NCBI GenBank assembly: GCA_019359075.1
Contig: JAHHIB010000096.1
Location: forward strand, 1-32,995
DNA from: Kalymmatonema hyalinum WJT4-NPBG1
GTDB lineage: Bacteria; Cyanobacteriota; Cyanobacteriia; Cyanobacteriales; Nostocaceae
Direction of reading: 5' to 3'
DNA: 32,995 nucleotides
Shown here one piece after another: positions 24,526-32,995 of the stretch. The notes under the pieces are model-generated. The model was not told the origin of the DNA and did no database searches. It was given only the letters and a program-made list of their open reading frames with translations. How positions within the stretch are numbered: the first letter of the stretch is position 1; each line of letters opens with the position of its first letter. The position numbers and the translations under genes are program-made.

Positions 24526-25761
24526 TCAAAACCTTCTGTATGCTGTTGACTTAGCAAGACGGACTGCTTCTGCTACCGCTTCATCCAAATTTTCTACCAC
24601 CACTATAGGCCCATCAGTTGGGGTTTTCAGTGTTGCGATGTATTTCCTTGCTGTCTCGAACTCAGAACCGGCAAGACGGACTACTAAGCGCGGAAAATGG
24701 CTCTCTCGACGGTTTTTGTTGCCATTAGACCTTGCCATATATGGTTTGACTTCGCTCGTGCTATTCTCCACAAAGTTGCCAATGACTTCAGAAACTTCGC
24801 TAGCTTGAGAAATACTACCCAGGAAGTTAATCAGTATCACTTGAATGCTTTTGTCAGTAGTCAAGTTTTTTAAAGCTTTTTCCAAGCGACTCCTGAAGGT
24901 GGTTGGTGAAGTTTCGGTAACAGACGCATGGCGCAAATTGAAACACACACCTGGCTTACCACCAGTATTAACCACTAAGTCTAAAGTTGCCATTACCGAC
25001 CCAGCACCATTACCCAAAATGGCAATTTTCCCGTGCATTTCTACCACATCCCAGTCGCCCAAATTTCTGATTGTCTCGCTACTGGTATAACGCTTTACCA
25101 TTTTTGTTGCCATTTCAGCCATATCTGAATGACGCCCAATTGCCCGTTCGTTGACGCTGATGTTACCATTGAGCGCCATAACTTGACCAGAAGAACTCAC
25201 ACCCAAGGGATGAATTTCCACCAAGTCTAGGTCTTTTTCCACAAATAACTGGTACATCTTTTCGATAACAGTGCTGACAGACTGTATCAACGGACCTTGC
25301 AAGCCCATTTTCAACGCCAGTCGTCGAGCATAAAATGGGGAAAATTCCTGTTCAACGACGACGTGCTGCATTTTCTCGCTTGCTGATTCCCAATCAATAT
25401 CGTCTGCTTCTGTGCAACCCAAAAGTACAGGCCGGCAGACTGCTGTATCTAAAACGACCGCGAGATAAAATTCTTGTTCTGTGTCATACTTAGCTTCTGC
25501 CAGTAACACTTCTGGCAATTCGCCCAAAATAGGTAAATGAAAGATATTTTGTGCAGCGGCGATCGCATCGATAGTCGTTTCTACAAACCTGACTCCACCC
25601 GCTTTTGCTCTTTCACCCGCATGCACCTGAGATTTCAGAACAATCGGGTAGCTAATTTTTAAACGTTTTAAATCCGTGGGATGGTCAATTCGTTGCGAAG
25701 GCAATACAGGAATGCCTCTTTTTGCCAACCATTCCTTAACTTGGTACTCTAATAAATCCAT
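24526..25761 (-). CDS. sucC: Succinyl-CoA ligase beta-subunit-like protein (ATP-grasp)
   Basis: The protein has 411 residues from MDLLEYQVKEWLAKRGIPV; the open frame runs 19 residues further upstream, to 25818. The start follows AAGG on the minus strand. An N-terminal ATP-grasp domain has LKSQVHAGERAKAGGV (42-57), changed from the usual AGGRGKAGG. Mg/nucleotide positions differ from E. coli: EINP is EIHP (182-185) and LDGK is LNGN (197-200). The ligase domain keeps GNGAGSVMATLDLVVNTGG, but the E. coli DVGGGAT loop is replaced by NLRHASV. It pairs with the alpha-like gene downstream. The fold is clear, but whether it makes or uses succinyl-CoA is uncertain. Confidence 0.75.
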   Translation of the reverse strand: MDLLEYQVKEWLAKRGIPVLPSQRIDHPTDLKRLKISYPIVLKSQVHAGERAKAGGVRFVETTIDAIAAAQNIFHLPILGELPEVLLAEAKYDTEQEFYLAVVLDTAVCRPVLLGCTEADDIDWESASEKMQHVVVEQEFSPFYARRLALKMGLQGPLIQSVSTVIEKMYQLFVEKDLDLVEIHPLGVSSSGQVMALNGNISVNERAIGRHSDMAEMATKMVKRYTSSETIRNLGDWDVVEMHGKIAILGNGAGSVMATLDLVVNTGGKPGVCFNLRHASVTETSPTTFRSRLEKALKNLTTDKSIQVILINFLGSISQASEVSEVIGNFVENSTSEVKPYMARSNGNKNRRESHFPRLVVRLAGSEFETARKYIATLKTPTDGPIVVVENLDEAVAEAVRLAKSTAYRRF

Positions 25762-25818
25762 AGACATACACCTTTTTTGCCACGTTTTTATTCTTTGCTG
25801 CGGTGCTGTCGAAAACAT

Positions 25819-26453
25819 TGACGCTGCACCCTAGTTGCAGGATAAAGCTTTTTTTGACTAGAAATACTTATTTTCCCTGATCAATTTTAACTAATTCAGT
25901 CTATAAGGGAAATTTATTTTTTATCAAAACACTTGCTGTTTCCAAGTAAACAAGACGCCATTTATTGCATCAGTAAATTTGCTAGTATTGCGCTTCTCAA
26001 CCCTCTTTGTCAATAAACCTTGATACAACCCAACATCAAAAACACCCTCATTTTTAGATAATTTGGCTTCTTTAAAATCGTGAGTTAAGCAATTTAAAAT
26101 TTTACATGACAATTTTTCTATAAACTAAAGCTTCATTATGACACAAACACAGAGCTATGCTAGCTCACCCAAAGGATTAAATTTGAGGTATAACGTCTGA
26201 ACTAAAGGATGAAGTCTTTCTTTTTTTTCCTTTCTCTTTTAGACTTTCTTTTGTTCAACATTGAACAGTATTTCTATCAGATTGATTCATTGTTTGACCG
26301 AATCATTCATAATTCGTCATCCATCTTTTTTCTTTACTTATACCATTTGTTATAGTTAAGATACATTGCGGTTCATCCTTGTTTCAAAAAACCGCATTTA
26401 TGCTCTGGTAGTAATTATTAATTATTAATTATCAATTCCTAATTATGAATTAA
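25819..26453. other. 635 bp AT-rich intergenic region
   Basis: No convincing gene was seen. A 62-codon minus-strand frame at 25924-26112 has no ribosome binding site or recognisable motif. A 7 bp inverted repeat TGCGGTT/AACCGCA (26367-26396, 16-base loop) and a run of TAATTATTAATTATTAATTA near 26411-26430 are the only structures noted. The region should include the promoter of the sucC-like gene. Confidence 0.45.
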
Positions 26454-27230
26454 TCATCTTACCAATTGGGCAGCGGAGTTAAAAAATTGACGACTTATTC
26501 CCCGAGTGACTAACACTGTTGTCAGCACATTGGTAAAAGCAATCATGAGCATAATCAAAATTTGGTAAGATGCAGCTTCGCGAGCATTAACGCCACTGAG
26601 CAACTGACCGGTGATGATTCCTGGAAGCGTCACCATGCCTATAATCATCATCTGATTAACAGTAGGAATCAATCCAGCGCGAACAGCATCTTTACGGTAC
26701 TGTACAATTGCTTGTTGGGGAGTTGCCCCCAAGCTTAAGTGGGTTTCTATTTCCAAGTAACTAGCATTAATGGTGCTGACAAGACGTTCTCCGGCAAGCG
26801 CAGCAGCATTCATCGCATTACCTAACACTATTCCTGCTAGAGGAATCACATACTGCGGCTCAAACCATCGGTCTGGTTGAATGATCAATATATTGGTATA
26901 AACCATTGTCAAGGTTGTACTGACGAAAATTGACCCCCACACTAAAGGCAACATCTGCGGTATTTTTTGAGTAATGCGATTTCGTGCGACAATTGCCGAA
27001 ATTGTCAGCATCACTGATAAAATCGCCAAAACTGCCCAAGGATTATCTAAAGCAAAGATGAACTCTAGAACATACCCCAATACAGCAAGTTGTAGGATGG
27101 TTCTCCCTGTTGCAAGGGCTAAATTGAACTCCAGCCCTATTCTTTCCCACGCGGATAAACCGATGGCTGCGCCCATCAATCCAATAGCACAAGCCAAATC
27201 GACGAAATCTAGCTTGATTAACTCCTGCAT
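26454..27230 (-). CDS. FetB/UPF0014-family ABC-type permease
   Basis: This 258-residue membrane protein has about seven hydrophobic segments and the UPF0014/FetB family blocks: ATGRTILQLAVLGYVL (40-55), VIPLAGIVLGNAMNAAALA, the cytoplasmic LSLGATPQQAIVQYRKDAVR, then the TVNQMMIIGMVTLPGIITGQ block. E. coli FetB with the ATPase FetA is implicated in iron export and resistance to oxidative stress. No fetA-like ATPase is adjacent, so the partner must be elsewhere. The metal role is inferred only from family membership. Confidence 0.85.
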   Translation of the reverse strand: MQELIKLDFVDLACAIGLMGAAIGLSAWERIGLEFNLALATGRTILQLAVLGYVLEFIFALDNPWAVLAILSVMLTISAIVARNRITQKIPQMLPLVWGSIFVSTTLTMVYTNILIIQPDRWFEPQYVIPLAGIVLGNAMNAAALAGERLVSTINASYLEIETHLSLGATPQQAIVQYRKDAVRAGLIPTVNQMMIIGMVTLPGIITGQLLSGVNAREAASYQILIMLMIAFTNVLTTVLVTRGISRQFFNSAAQLVR

Positions 27231-27537
27231 GGGTTTTCTACCTCTTGTGTATATGGGTTACAAGGTATAGGTTACAGGGTTCTATGTTACAGATTTTTCC
27301 CTGTCCCCTGTTCGCTTTAAAAGGACTCATTGGGAACTTTAATTAAAGGTATTAGTTCTTGGTGGATATCCATCTCCTTTCACCCTAGCAAATGGTAGCC
27401 TTTTTGATAAAAAACCTAGGTAAAAACCCTTGAATGGCGTGATTTTGGGGAAAAAGACTTTCACGCTTGTTTTTGATTCAAAACTCAATAAGCGCAAATC
27501 TAACGTCGGTATCTATTTTTAACTTAAGATAAATCTC
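27231..27537. other. Intergenic region between divergent genes
   Basis: No gene was seen in these 307 bp. The left part has repeated GGTTACA units (about 27256-27292), a frequent cyanobacterial spacer sequence. The right part is AT-rich and should contain the promoter of the DegT-family gene. Confidence 0.4.
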
Positions 27538-28665
27538 ATGATTCAAAGTGTAAAACATTCCATACCAGCCTTTGACATCAAGCAACAATACAGCATTATT
27601 GAAGCAGAAGTCAGCGCAACCGTTTTGGAGGTTCTATCTTCTGGTCGTTATATCGGCGGTCCAATAGTAGCAAGCTTTGAACAACAGTTTGCCGACTATA
27701 CTGGTGTGAGTGAATGTGTAGGCTGTAACTCTGGTACTGATGCTCTTTTCTTAGCACTGAGAGCTTTAAATATTGGTGCAGGCGATGAAGTGATAACCAC
27801 ACCATTTACTTTTATCGCTACTGCTGAGGTTATCAGTGCAGTGGGTGCGGTGCCTGTGTTTGTTGATATCGACACTACTACGTTTAATCTAAATGTAGAG
27901 CAAGTAGCAGCCGCAATTACACCCAAAACGAAAGCGATCATCCCAGTTCACCTGTTTGGTCAACCTGTGGATCTGACTGGATTGATGGATGTAGCAGAAG
28001 CACATAATTTACTAGTAGTAGAAGATTGCGCTCAGTCCACAGGGGCAAGCTGGGCAGGGCAAAAGGTAGGAAGCATTGGACACATCGGTTGCTTCAGTTT
28101 TTACCCTACCAAAAATCTTGGTGCTTACGGTGACGGCGGGGCAATAACGACGAATGACCCCGAAATCGCGGCAAAGCTACGAGTACTAAAGGAACATGGA
28201 CAGAAAAATAGATACTATTACGAGGAAATCGGTGTCAACAGCCGTTTGGATGCCATCCAAGCCGCTATTTTGCAAATAAAGCTGCGTTATCTAGATATTT
28301 GGAATAATCAGCGGCGAAAAGTTGCATCTCGTTATCACCAGTTTCTCAACCAAGTTCCCGGTATCATTGCACCCCAAGAATTAGCTGGGGGTATGGGAGT
28401 GTGGAATCAATACACCATTCGTGTACTGGGCAATAAAAGGGACTTAATTCGCAGCCAATTGCAAGAGCGGGGTGTAAACACAATGGTTTACTACCCCCAC
28501 CCTTTACATTTGCAGCCAGTTTATGAAAGTCTGGGGTACAAACAAGGGCAATTGCCAGTGACAGAGCAAGTCTGTCAGGAAGTTTTATCTTTGCCTATGT
28601 TCCCAGAATTGTCAGAACAACAGCAAGACCAGGTGATTTATAGCCTCAAGGATTGTTTGGCGTAG
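27538..28665 (+). CDS. DegT/DnrJ/EryC1/StrS family PLP aminotransferase
   Basis: This 375-residue fold-type I PLP enzyme belongs to the family that aminates keto-sugars for surface polysaccharides and glycolipids. The N-terminal IPAFDIKQQYSIIEAEVSA is followed by CNSGTDALFLALRAL (63-77, phosphate-binding), TTPFTFIATAEVISAVGAVP (87-106) and VVEDCAQSTGASW (160-172). SFYPTKNLGAYGDGG (187-201) supplies the Schiff-base lysine K192. The later EHGQ.NRYYYEEIGVNSRLD block is also typical. The amino donor is usually glutamate. The nucleotide-sugar substrate cannot be read, and no sugar-pathway gene is adjacent. Confidence 0.9.
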   Translation: MIQSVKHSIPAFDIKQQYSIIEAEVSATVLEVLSSGRYIGGPIVASFEQQFADYTGVSECVGCNSGTDALFLALRALNIGAGDEVITTPFTFIATAEVISAVGAVPVFVDIDTTTFNLNVEQVAAAITPKTKAIIPVHLFGQPVDLTGLMDVAEAHNLLVVEDCAQSTGASWAGQKVGSIGHIGCFSFYPTKNLGAYGDGGAITTNDPEIAAKLRVLKEHGQKNRYYYEEIGVNSRLDAIQAAILQIKLRYLDIWNNQRRKVASRYHQFLNQVPGIIAPQELAGGMGVWNQYTIRVLGNKRDLIRSQLQERGVNTMVYYPHPLHLQPVYESLGYKQGQLPVTEQVCQEVLSLPMFPELSEQQQDQVIYSLKDCLA

Positions 28666-28758
28666 AGTGAGTGAGGGAGGGAGTGAGGGAAAATTCTCCC
28701 TGTGTCGTCCCTTCCTCCTTGGCTCCGTTACTCCCTCCCCCTGTCCCCGTGTCTTGTT

Positions 28759-29508
28759 CTAGGCGATCGCACCAGAAGTCGTGACAGTTGCCAATGCTTC
28801 CACCAAACCACGTACAGCGGCAATCATTGCGACTTCGCTGTTGAGTTGGTTGATGGCAGAACCGACACCAACACCAGTAGCGCCAGCAGCAATAGCAAGG
28901 GGTGCTGTGACGCTGGAAATACCAGAAGCACACAGCACTGGAACTGACACTGCACGGGAAATTTCATAAGCTGCTGCCAAAGTGGGAGCAGCTTTTTCAA
29001 TCAGTCCCAAAACTCCGGGGTGAGTTGGGTTGCTGCTTGTACCTCCTTCGGTTTGGATGATGTCTGCGCCAGCTTTCACCAGTTCCTCTGCCAGCTGTAC
29101 CTGTTGATCCAGTGTCAGAATATGGGGAACAGTCACAGAGAGGGTAATTTTAGGCAGGAGAGCGCGGGTTTGGTGAGTCAGCGCTAAAACTTCCTCAGCC
29201 TCAAATCTGCGTCCTTGAGCATAGAAAGAATCGAAATTACCAATTTCAATCAAATCTGCACCTGCGGCAACAGCTTGCACAAATTTCTCTGGCTCTACGG
29301 CTGACACACAAACAGGAAGATTTGTCAATTTCTTCACCATTTGTACTAAGGTGGCATCGGCAGCGATATCAACAAAAGTCGCACCACCGTGATGGGCTGC
29401 TTTGACCGTTGCTGCTACGCTACGCCCATCGAAGTTATTCAAACCGCTGATCACTTTGAGAGCGCACCGATTGGCAAATGCACTTTGGAGAGTGGGATGC
29501 ATTGTCAT
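28759..29508 (-). CDS. ycf23: DUF561 / Ycf23-like TIM-barrel protein
   Basis: This 249-residue protein is of the DUF561 family, which includes the plastid-encoded Ycf23 of red algae. The sequence follows a (beta/alpha)8 pattern: ALKVISGLNNFDGRSVAATV near the start, GGATFVDIAADATLV, VCVSAVEPEKFVQAVAAGAD, GADIIQTEGGTSSNPTHPG, and the phosphate-binding-like end VLCASGISSVTAPLAIAAGA with GVGVGSAIN. The function is not established. The barrel resembles ThiG- or indole-glycerol-phosphate-synthase-type barrels with a conserved Lys near the start. It converges on the DegT-family gene, with 93 bp of GA-rich repeat-like spacer between them. Confidence 0.85.
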   Translation of the reverse strand: MTMHPTLQSAFANRCALKVISGLNNFDGRSVAATVKAAHHGGATFVDIAADATLVQMVKKLTNLPVCVSAVEPEKFVQAVAAGADLIEIGNFDSFYAQGRRFEAEEVLALTHQTRALLPKITLSVTVPHILTLDQQVQLAEELVKAGADIIQTEGGTSSNPTHPGVLGLIEKAAPTLAAAYEISRAVSVPVLCASGISSVTAPLAIAAGATGVGVGSAINQLNSEVAMIAAVRGLVEALATVTTSGAIA

Positions 29509-29588
29509 ATTTCGTCTTTTGAAGCTTTGAAAATTAGGTTTATTCTACCGTCTCCTCGATAACAGGGGTTAGGGAGTCTCCCAAATCA

Positions 29589-31538
29589 CTACGGCAGTTG
29601 CGAAATCTTGATAGTCTTGTCCTTACTCCCACTCACCAAAGTTTTGCCATCTGGACTGAAAGCAACGGCATAAACCTCTCCTGAATGCCCTGTGTAGGTG
29701 TGCATTTCCTGTCCTGTACTCAAGTTCCAGATTTTAACTGTGCTGTCATCGCTGCCAGTAGCAATTTTTTCACCATTGCGGCTGAAAGCGACAGCATTGA
29801 CATCAGCTGTATGCCCTTGAAAGGTGCGTATTTCTTTTCCTGTGTTCAGGTTCCAGAGTGTGACAGTCCTGTCATCGCTAGTGCTGACCAATAATTGACC
29901 ATCCGGGCTAATGGCAAGGGCATTAACGTCGCCTAAATGTTTGTTGAGGGTGCGTATTTCTTTTCCTGTGTTCAGGTTCCACACTTTGATAGTTCTGTCT
30001 GCACTGGCACTAGCGATTTTCTGACCATCCGGACTGATGACGACAGACAAAATATGCCCTGTATGCCCTTCAAGAGTGCGGATTTCCTGTCCCGTGTTCA
30101 AGTCCCAGACTTTGATAGTTTTATCATAACTACCACTAGCAATTTTTTGACTATCTGGGGTGATGGCAACGCAATTAATAAAACTGGAATGTCCCTTAAG
30201 AGTACGGATTTCTTGTCCTGTATTCAGGTTCCAGACTTTGATTGTGTTATCCTTGCTGCCACTGACAACAATTTGACCATCTGGGCTGATAGCGACAGAA
30301 TAAATAATGTCTTTATGCCCCTTGAGGGTGCGGATTTCCTGTCTATTATTCAGGTTCCAAAGTTTGACACTTTTGTCATCACTACCACTAGCAAGGGTAG
30401 TACCTTCACGGCTAAAGGCGAGGGAATTCACATCGCCCCAATGCCCACTCAAGGTTGGGATATGCCCCAAGCTTTGCCAATAGGCATATCCGCCTAACCC
30501 CAAAAGCAGGATAACGCTCCCCGCTAGCAGTTTATGTTTTAACTGGATTCTCGGTTGAAGAACAGTGCTAGGAAAAACCGATTGTCTCGGGTTTATCCTT
30601 GACGGCGGCTGCGGTAAAGAAAAATCTCGTGGAATTGAGGCAGGTTGTGGCTTTTGATGCAAATCTTGCAGAACTTCATCCGCTGACTGGTATCGATGCT
30701 CGATATCTTTTTGCAACAGTTTGTCTAATACCTGCACCAATTGTGCAGATAAGGGAGACTTGACGTGTTCCCTCCAATGCATTACCCAACCATAGCCCTG
30801 TTCCATGTAAAGGTGAGATGGGTGAATTCCTGTCAATAAATTAAAGCAAGTCGCACCCAAACTAAACAAGTCACTTGCTGGATATGCACTGCCATACTTC
30901 ATTTGTTCCATTGGTGCATAGCCAAAGGAACCAATGGTTGTACCTGTTTGTTCCAGAGAAGTTGCTGTTAACTGCTTGGCAACTCCGAAATCAATGAGTA
31001 CTAAATCCCCCCGAGGGGATCTACGAATAATATTTTCTGGCTTAATGTCTCGGTGAATGACTTGACGCTCGTGGATAAACTTGAGAATGGGTAAGAGTTC
31101 ACTTAACACTTCCCAAATCTTTTCCTGACTGAAAACTCCCTGCTGTTTCAACTCCTGTCGTAAAGTTTGCCCTTCGATGAACTGCTGCACCAGATATAAG
31201 TAGTTATCATGCCGAAAATAAGCATACAAAGTCGGGATCTGCGGATGTTCTCCAAGCTGTTGCAACCGTCGCGCTTCTTCTTGAAAGAGTTCGGTTGCCT
31301 TAAGCAGGGCGTTGGTTCCTTTGACTTGTGGTGCTAGCTGCTTGACGACACAATATTCATTCAGTTTGTCTTCATCTTCTGCTAAAAAAGTTCTGCCAAA
31401 TCCTCCGCCTCCCAATGGTTGGATAATGCGATAGCGGTTTCGCAACTGGGATATCAGTTGTATGCCGCAACTTTGGCAGAAATCTATTCCATGAGAATTT
31501 AGGGGCTTTTCGCAACTGGGATTGAGGCAGTAGATCAT
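29589..31538 (-). CDS. Membrane Ser/Thr protein kinase with WD40 propeller
   Basis: The protein has 649 residues. An N-terminal zinc-ribbon-like segment (C4, C9, C21, C24) is followed by a Hanks-type kinase domain (about 36-295): P-loop GGGGFG (43-48), catalytic-site Lys K66, HRDIKPEN (162-169) and DFG (183-185), then the APME block (208-211). A Pro-rich linker leads to one membrane helix (about 336-354, LLAGSVILLLGLGGYAYW). Seven WD40 repeats follow (about 362-649), enough for a closed propeller, with tails of the form WNLNTGQEIRTLKGH. With one helix, the propeller should be on the far side of the membrane from the kinase and could act as a sensor. All catalytic residues are present. Substrate and signal are unknown. 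It is head-to-head with a WD40 relic. Confidence 0.92.
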   Translation of the reverse strand: MIYCLNPSCEKPLNSHGIDFCQSCGIQLISQLRNRYRIIQPLGGGGFGRTFLAEDEDKLNEYCVVKQLAPQVKGTNALLKATELFQEEARRLQQLGEHPQIPTLYAYFRHDNYLYLVQQFIEGQTLRQELKQQGVFSQEKIWEVLSELLPILKFIHERQVIHRDIKPENIIRRSPRGDLVLIDFGVAKQLTATSLEQTGTTIGSFGYAPMEQMKYGSAYPASDLFSLGATCFNLLTGIHPSHLYMEQGYGWVMHWREHVKSPLSAQLVQVLDKLLQKDIEHRYQSADEVLQDLHQKPQPASIPRDFSLPQPPSRINPRQSVFPSTVLQPRIQLKHKLLAGSVILLLGLGGYAYWQSLGHIPTLSGHWGDVNSLAFSREGTTLASGSDDKSVKLWNLNNRQEIRTLKGHKDIIYSVAISPDGQIVVSGSKDNTIKVWNLNTGQEIRTLKGHSSFINCVAITPDSQKIASGSYDKTIKVWDLNTGQEIRTLEGHTGHILSVVISPDGQKIASASADRTIKVWNLNTGKEIRTLNKHLGDVNALAISPDGQLLVSTSDDRTVTLWNLNTGKEIRTFQGHTADVNAVAFSRNGEKIATGSDDSTVKIWNLSTGQEMHTYTGHSGEVYAVAFSPDGKTLVSGSKDKTIKISQLP

Positions 31539-31667
31539 AAGTTAGGCATCTATCAGCCGTTGTCATTTACTATAAAACTTCCTCTCAATCCCTTAACATT
31601 TCTGAATCACCAATTTTGTTAAGTTTTGCTATTGCAGGGTACTGTCGCTCATTATGGTAAATGTTAG

Positions 31668-32733
31668 ATTCAGGACAGCACTCCCCTACGTAGCACAGAC
31701 CAAACTATTTGTCTGTGGAATGTCAGGACAGGTGAATGCCTCAAAATTTTTCAGGGATACACGAGTTGGGTACCATCTGTTGCATTCAGTCCTGATAGTC
31801 AAATTCTTGTCAGTGGAAATCATTTCTTCGCTAGTTTATGGCATCTCAGTACCCGTTCTTGCCTAAAGACTTTCCAAGGACATAGTAGTTGGGTATGGTC
31901 GGTCACTTTCAGTCCTGATGGGAAAATGCTTGCTACGGGTAGTCAGGACAAAACAATTAGACTATGGAATGTTAACACAGGTGAATGCCTCAAAACTCTT
32001 GTTGGGCATACTGCTACAGTCCGGTCAATTTGCTTTAGTCCAAATGGCAAAATCCTTGCTAGTGTCGGTTCTGATAAAACGGTAAAGCTATGGGATATTA
32101 GTGATGGGAACTGTGTACAAACGTTCCAAGAGCACGCTCAAGCAGTATCCTCAGTTGCCTTTAGTCCTAATGGTGAAATCATTGTCAGTGGAAGTTATGA
32201 TTCCACAATTAGGTTATGGGATATCAGGACAGGTCAATGCATCAAAATATTGCAGGAACATACTGATGAGGTGCATTCAGTTGTTTTTAGTCCTAATGGT
32301 GAAATTATTACTAGTGGTAGTCATGATAAGACAATTAAGCTTTGGTCAGTTAAGACAGGTGAATGCATCAACACTCTACAAGGACACTCCTTAGTAGTCA
32401 AATCGCTTGCTTTTAGCTCTGACAGTAAAACCCTGGTAAGTTGCAGTCCTGACCAGATGGTGAAGATATGGGATGTTACTACAGGTGAATGTTTAAAAAC
32501 TTTACAGGGACATCTTTAGAGGAGTGCTGTCTGTTGCGGTCAGTCCTCAAGGTACGACCATTGCCAGTGGTAGCTATGATGAGACAATCAAGTTGTGGGA
32601 TTTTAACACGGGTGAGTGCCTAAAAACCCTAAGAGCAGCAAGACCCTACGAAGGCATGAACATCACGGGAGTTACAGGTTTGACAGAAGCGCAAAAAGCA
32701 ACGCTGAAGGCACTGGGTGCAGTGGAGAATTGA
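31668..32733 (+). pseudogene. Broken WD40-repeat protein gene (N-terminus lost, +1 frameshift)
   Basis: One frame is open from 31668 (after a stop at 31665-31667) to the TAG at 32517-32519. It encodes the end of one WD40 repeat and six full repeats with tails like LWDIRTGQCIKILQEH. An eighth block continues in the next frame to 32733, ending [20 protein letters not shown] and [10 protein letters not shown]. That tail is one I associate with large cyanobacterial WD40 proteins. Dropping one base after the CAT at 32511-32513 gives [15 protein letters not shown], which aligns without a gap to the other repeats. Upstream of 31668 a partial repeat (GGTAAATGTTAGATTCAGGA) is scrambled by indels, and no effector domain or start codon is visible. 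It is therefore a remnant of a larger protein. Confidence 0.8.
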
Positions 32734-32995
32734 AAGATGGGGAGTGCGATCGCACAAAGTCCCCGGCTAAGCGCAAAGCACACGCACTTACGTTCGGTGA
32801 TGCTTGCGAAGGAAGCAGCCCAAAGGGTGATCGCTCTGGTGTAGTAGATAAAACGCTTTACAATCACTACTCATAAGACCTCGTGGGAAGTATGGAAACT
32901 CAGCGTCTTCAGACCTGAGAGGAAATACGACTCGTGCGACTTTAGTCGCTTTGTTCCATTACCGCCTTGGGGTTACTTGAATCGGTGTACTTTTG
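32734..32995. other. Right-edge intergenic sequence with repeat and hairpin
   Basis: No accepted gene. A HIP1 octamer is at 32747-32754, and TAAGCGCAAAGC near 32768 recalls the GC-rich repeat at 12930. GCGACTTTAGTCGC at 32937-32950 is a 6 bp stem with a 2-base loop. The window ends before the meaning of this structure can be judged. Confidence 0.35.

Noticed and set aside
25924-26112. 62-codon minus-strand frame in the gap after the sucC-like gene
   Set aside because: No ribosome binding site, motif or neighbour supports it. It has AT-rich composition like the surrounding spacer. It could be a relic, but nothing visible shows it.
29685-30497. Plus-strand frames opposite the WD40 part of the kinase
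   Set aside because: They are periodic antisense shadows of the WD40 repeats. The minus-strand gene explains the sequence fully.
32734-32876. Possible 3' remnant of an IS605-type tnpB gene
   Set aside because: The frame PAKRKAHALTFGDACEGSS is only loosely reminiscent. No catalytic or zinc motif is present, so the claim cannot be supported.

Overview
The window reads as chromosomal DNA of a filamentous cyanobacterium, probably in the Nostocales. The octamer GCGATCGC (HIP1) recurs inside and between genes. There are cyanobacterial marker genes: an Flv1/Flv3 flavodiiron pair, a Ycf23-like protein, a leuB-pilD-accD cluster and WD40/kinase fusions. Intergenic DNA carries the short GC-rich and heptamer repeats typical of Nostoc-type genomes. 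No rRNA, tRNA, CRISPR array or intact transposase was seen.

Layout. Positions 1-734: the end of a gene and a degraded ORF, then a family 2 glycosyltransferase (735-1700). Positions 1769-2706: a PEP-CTERM-type secreted protein gene lies exactly between two ~136 bp direct repeats. The second repeat is the true 3' end of coaX (pantothenate kinase III, minus strand); the first is a stray copy. Positions 3566-7834: a plus-strand cluster of flv3, an alpha/beta hydrolase and flv1. Flv3 keeps all the diiron ligands and Flv1 has lost most of them, as expected for a heteromeric oxygen-reducing pair. Positions 7898-11788: a SAM methyltransferase whose start codon lies in the end of a small inverted-repeat element, an orphan sugar-type ABC binding lipoprotein and a divergent MFS transporter. 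Positions 11976-12637: a PIN-toxin/antitoxin pair, followed by a ~525 bp patch of GC-rich repeats.

Positions 13163-17008 (all minus): leuB, a small conserved protein, pilD, a DUF2007-like protein and accD. Positions 17266-17778: a heptad-repeat coiled-coil protein with internal DNA tandem repeats. Positions 18302-23413: an ABC exporter set of one ATPase and two tandemly duplicated large permeases. Each permease has a cysteine-flanked extracytoplasmic coiled-coil insertion. Positions 23457-25761 (minus): a succinyl-CoA-ligase-like pair in which several catalytic positions appear substituted. Then a FetB-type permease, a DegT/DnrJ aminotransferase, a Ycf23/DUF561 protein, a Ser/Thr kinase with a seven-bladed WD40 propeller, and head-to-head with it a decaying WD40-repeat gene broken by one extra base.

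Most worth a second look: the cysteine-clamped coiled-coil permease pair, the divergent succinyl-CoA-ligase pair, the repeat-bounded PEP-CTERM gene, the hydrolase inside the flv cluster, and the inverted-repeat element that seems to supply a ribosome binding site and start codon. I did not find a clear-cut new defence or mobile system.
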